Origin: Oscarella lobularis
Taxonomy: Eukaryota > Porifera > Homoscleromorpha > Homosclerophorida > Oscarellidae
Assembly (NCBI RefSeq): GCF_947507565.1
Contig: NC_089194.1
Span: 1,612,001 to 1,676,000, forward strand
Direction of reading: 5' to 3'
Length of the DNA stretch: 64,000 nucleotides
Part shown: positions 60,879 to 64,000 of the stretch, one piece after another
How positions within the stretch are numbered: position 1 is the stretch's first letter
Layout of the letters: each line of letters starts with the position of its first letter
Program-made: the position numbers and the translations under genes
The notes under the pieces: model-generated
The model's input: the letters and a program-made list of their open reading frames with translations, nothing else
Databases searched by the model: none
Told to the model about the DNA's origin: nothing

Positions 60879-62661
60879 CTAACGTTCATCAGGTTCCCCA
60901 ATACCGGACAAATCAACGAGAACTTTAACAAACATGCAATCATCCTTGATAAACGTCCCACCGTCAAGCGTTGCCAGGGAAACAAAGAGGGGACACCCAC
61001 TCGCAGTATTCATCTCTTTGCGCGGTCGCTGAAACGACGACGACGCGGGATCGGGACGAAACGCGTCGGAAACGTGATTTCGCTCAGGCCCTTGATCAAT
61101 CAAAACGAGCGTCACCTTCTGGCGAAAGGGCCACGGTAGAAGCGAATCAAATTCGCCTCTCATCACCGTAAAAAACAGAGACAAGTGCGTTCCCAAGCCC
61201 ATACCGTCGCCATGGAAATAGAGACGCGCGCACATCTTGTAGCCACATGGGGACGTGTAGAAGGGCTGGGAATAAATCGAAGGAACTTTCCCCGATGCCG
61301 CTTCGCGTCGTCGTCGTCTGACGTCAGTGATCTTCCATAGGAGAACGCCTCGCGTGTATTTATTATCGATGAGATCCAGACGAACGCCGTGTTCAGCGAG
61401 GCGGATGTCGTGCGACGCGATGACGCGATCGTGCGCCGGATCTTTGTTCCTTTTCAATTCGGATATCTCTTGCGATTGGGTGGCGACGATTTCTTCAAAT
61501 TTGAGCATTTTTTCGGTGAACATTGTGAAGTGACGCGTCAGATTGTCGATCACGTGACGCGTCTCCTTTTGAAGATTGTCCACGCTCTGGTAACAGGCTT
61601 CGAGAATTTTTGCTTGAACGATTTTCTGATTGGCTTCCATATCGCCACAATGTTCCTCGACGTCATTGATTTTAACGCGAAGCGATTCAATAGCGGCGAT
61701 CATTTTTTCGTCGCCGGTTGGGACTTTAAGTGAGGACAGAGTCATTGTCACTTCGTTCAGACTTTTAGTGATGTGAGCCACGTGCTCTATTAGGGAATCC
61801 TTGTTATGTGCGGAAAGGACTTTGCGTTGTAGCTAAAGGAGGAGAGTCATTTAGGGATCTATCTATCTATCTATAGAGAGTGTACCTCTTGAGTGCATCC
61901 AGGCACCTCACAGGATATGTCTTTATCTGGGCATGATAGTTCTAAGTGCTGAGATAACTAAAGGAGGAAAAGTGTCCTATTATTTCCTATGTGTACTGCT
62001 TATGTGATCTCTTACCTTGTCTTCGGGAATTTCTTCTGAGCAAACGGGGCATTTAACCATAGATAACTGTTTCTAAATCCCTGACTTAATTTCTAATATG
62101 TATTATTCCATGTACGTACCTTTTCATCTTTATGAATAATACTTCTATACTGACACTCGTCTTTCATGTGACGCTGCGACCAAGGCAAAGAAAATTCGAC
62201 TACAAGTCCAACACACTAGATAAGTGACTGACTTTGAGCAGAGCTTGCTTTCCCTGCCAACTGCATCCTTCCTCTTTGCGATTGCAGTAGACCACGAGCT
62301 CGGATATCTCCTTATCGGCAAATACGTCTCTCCAAACCTTCAACTCGGAAATAACGACTCGTTTAGGTGACTCTGCTATCGTGTACCTTCACCTCCCTCA
62401 GTTTCGCTCCGCATTTTGGGCATTCAGGCTCTTCGTCCTTTCTAATCATACATCCGGCTCACGATCTTCGAGGAAGTTTGCTTTTACTTACTTTCGAATC
62501 GCCTTGTAACACGCTTCGCACATTCGTTCGCCGCATGGAATCTGCACGGGCCGAACGAGAAGTAAAACGCACGAGCAGCACAACACCGACGACGGGAGAG
62601 GAACGCGAACGAATTTGCAGTCGCGAATGTCTTCGTCCGCATCCCGCAGTACTTTCGACAT
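60879..62661 (-). CDS. TRAF3-like adaptor / RING E3 ligase
   Basis: Complete spliced gene from ATG 62661 down to the stop at 60879-60881; the exons give about 486 codons, against 568 for human TRAF3. Exon 1 (62661-62492) and exon 2 (62441-62387) encode a RING finger with CCSC, PCGERMCEAC and CPKC. Exons 3 and 4 (62337-62233, 62173-62120) make a TRAF zinc finger, VYCNRKEEGCSWQG...RHMKDEC. Exons 5 and 6 (62066-62016, 61957-61886) add CPVCSEEIPEDKLSQHLELSC and CEVPGC. Exon 7 (61832-60879) holds a coiled coil, then the MATH/TRAF-C domain: GVLLWKITDVRRRRREAASG, YSQPFYTSPCGYKMCARLY, GDGMGLGTHLSLFFTVMRGE, LLPWPFRQKVTLVLIDQ and ASGCPLFVSL. The order and wording are closest to TRAF3/TRAF2. Family role: cytoplasmic trimeric adaptor that binds receptor tails and ubiquitinates partners in innate-immune and NF-kB/JNK signalling. 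Starting exon 4 at the 'tcgcag' acceptor preserves both the frame and the zinc ligands. Confidence 0.93.
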
Positions 62662-64000
62662 CCTAATGGCGCAGAGAAGTGTTACGCAACGGCGAAACCG
62701 CCCTCTAGGTCCCGGATTCACTAGATTCAACTGGTTAGGAATTGATTCAGATGCCTGTACAAGTTTATGCAGAGCTTTTTTGAATGATCGATCTGCCGCC
62801 CCGTTTTTTTGAAAAGTAATTCAATTACATAAGGAGCACGCGCATTTCGTCTCAGCCAATAATCGATTTCCGACTTGAGATCATGCATATTCGTTATCGT
62901 ACAGCATGCGTGTTACACGCTAGATACTCAATCGCGCACTTTCTTCAAAGCGATGCGAATTTGGGGAATGCCGACATGTGTCACGTGATATAAAAAATCC
63001 CCCTGCATACAGAACTGGGCATCCTGCCAACACGCGCCAGACAAAGGCTTGGCGAAGAACCTCGTGGTCCCTTTACAGTACTTACTTGATAAAAGGCTTT
63101 TCTGTTGAAAAGAGATCCTACGGAATACACGTAGACCATTCAACTTCCTCTCCACTTTGGTGGTATTTGATCGCTTGCTTACCTTAGGAGTCACTTCACC
63201 TAAGCAGAAATTGCAACGAAATCGTCGTCGAATTGCATGGGAAAAATTGCAGGGAAACCGCGATGGTGACCGTGGCGAAAGATCGAACTAAAACACAATT
63301 ACGACCACAGAGAAAACGGCTGTACCGATTTACGCGTGCCTGAGCAGTGAAATCTGACTCCATTCGCTTTCCAAGAACGTACCAAGGCGATGGAAGAGGA
63401 TTGGTATCGGAGCAAAGCATTGTCCCACCCGAGACCCACGATCATGCAGACACTGTGATGTCATATGAGTGGGGCTAACGCGATGACGTTCGACGATAAA
63501 GCGACCGTCTAAGGTCAAGGGTTTCAATGAGTGTGATCTCATTGGCTGGGCATGAGGTAAGATCTCAGGAAGAAGGATGGGCTTCTCTCTCTCCGCCCTG
63601 TTCGGTTCTCCCAAAAGATGGAAAGGTAGGTACTGGCAACATGCCACGACACCTGTACGAGACAGACTTTGCACGTCTTTTCACGTACTAAAACAAGTGG
63701 TTTGGGCTTAGAAGGCACTTTTATAAGAGTCGTCCTTTGTATCGACCCCCCTACCCGTCGAAACAACCCGCTTCAGACAAAAACAGGAAGTTTGGCTTTT
63801 GTTAAGTGCTTTCGGAGCGTGTCTGCTACCCCATGCCTACCATTAGATTAGTTCCCTGGCTTGAATCCCGAGAAGGGGACCCGGCGAACAAAGTTGCGAC
63901 TTTCTTGTAAGCAACAAACTGTCTTTGCCGCGGTAAACAAACAGACGCTTGTATATTGCACGATTTTGCTTCCTTTCGGCGGAAAGCCTTCATTTACGCT
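62662..64000. other. Region upstream of the TRAF gene, weakly coding at most
   Basis: Should contain the TRAF promoter. A minus-strand frame ending at 62928 (containing KGTTRFFAKPLSGACWQDAQ and FLYHVTHVGIPQIRIALKKV) has protein-like composition and could be the last exon of a further gene, but no family is recognised and no upstream exon is certain. The remaining sequence to 64000 shows short overlapping frames only. Confidence 0.3.

Noticed and set aside
62928-64000. tRNA or rRNA genes in the right flank
   Set aside because: No cloverleaf with A and B boxes and no rRNA-like conserved core could be recognised.

Overview
The window is nuclear DNA of an early-branching animal. It holds intron-rich genes for receptor tyrosine kinases, a bHLH-PAS factor, phospholipase C-beta and a TRAF3-like adaptor, a set typical of metazoans. 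Most introns are only about 40-100 bp and AT-rich, often with taattaatt runs. That compactness, together with the gene set, fits a sponge, perhaps a homoscleromorph such as Oscarella or Corticium. The placement is inference; the animal assignment is firm.

The left part (1-23.4 kb) is gene-dense on the + strand: the 3' part of a receptor tyrosine kinase (1-2419), a tandem paralogous kinase (about 2971-6550), an AHR/SIM-class bHLH-PAS factor (about 7153-9832) and a complete PLC-beta gene (10197-23436). PLC-beta is split between its EF-hand/X-box start and the rest of the X box by one intron of about 8 kb filled with 41-bp and 49-bp satellites, while its other introns stay below about 110 bp. 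At least two of its introns appear to be of the GC-AG type.

From 23.7 to 25.2 kb lies an unrecognised - strand gene for an acidic, lysine-rich, probably coiled-coil protein with tandemly duplicated exons and a MITE-like inverted-repeat element. From 25.8 kb the window is mostly satellite DNA: a hairpin satellite (25.8-26.4 and 28.9-29.4 kb), a 25-bp satellite (29.4-38.5 and 41.9-55.4 kb), a 48-50 bp satellite built on CTGTAATAAATTACAG, a GGACAAATTGTCC satellite, and Thr-codon-rich 18-30 bp repeats (40.4-40.6 and 58.1-59.6 kb). Between 40.4 and 59.6 kb these are arranged as concentric shells, as if each array had expanded inside the previous one.

The satellites separate duplicated gene segments on the - strand. 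A complete TRAF3-like gene (RING, TRAF zinc fingers, coiled coil, MATH) occupies 60879-62661. A near-identical copy at 38758-40370 has lost its RING exon at the edge of a satellite and carries an 11-bp frameshift in the MATH domain, so it is a pseudogene. A second unrecognised gene with a TRAF-like coiled coil is present at 27.8-28.75 kb and again at 59.7-60.7 kb. The gene complement suggests membrane receptor signalling (kinases, PLC-beta, TRAF), but these are separate eukaryotic genes and nothing indicates co-transcription.
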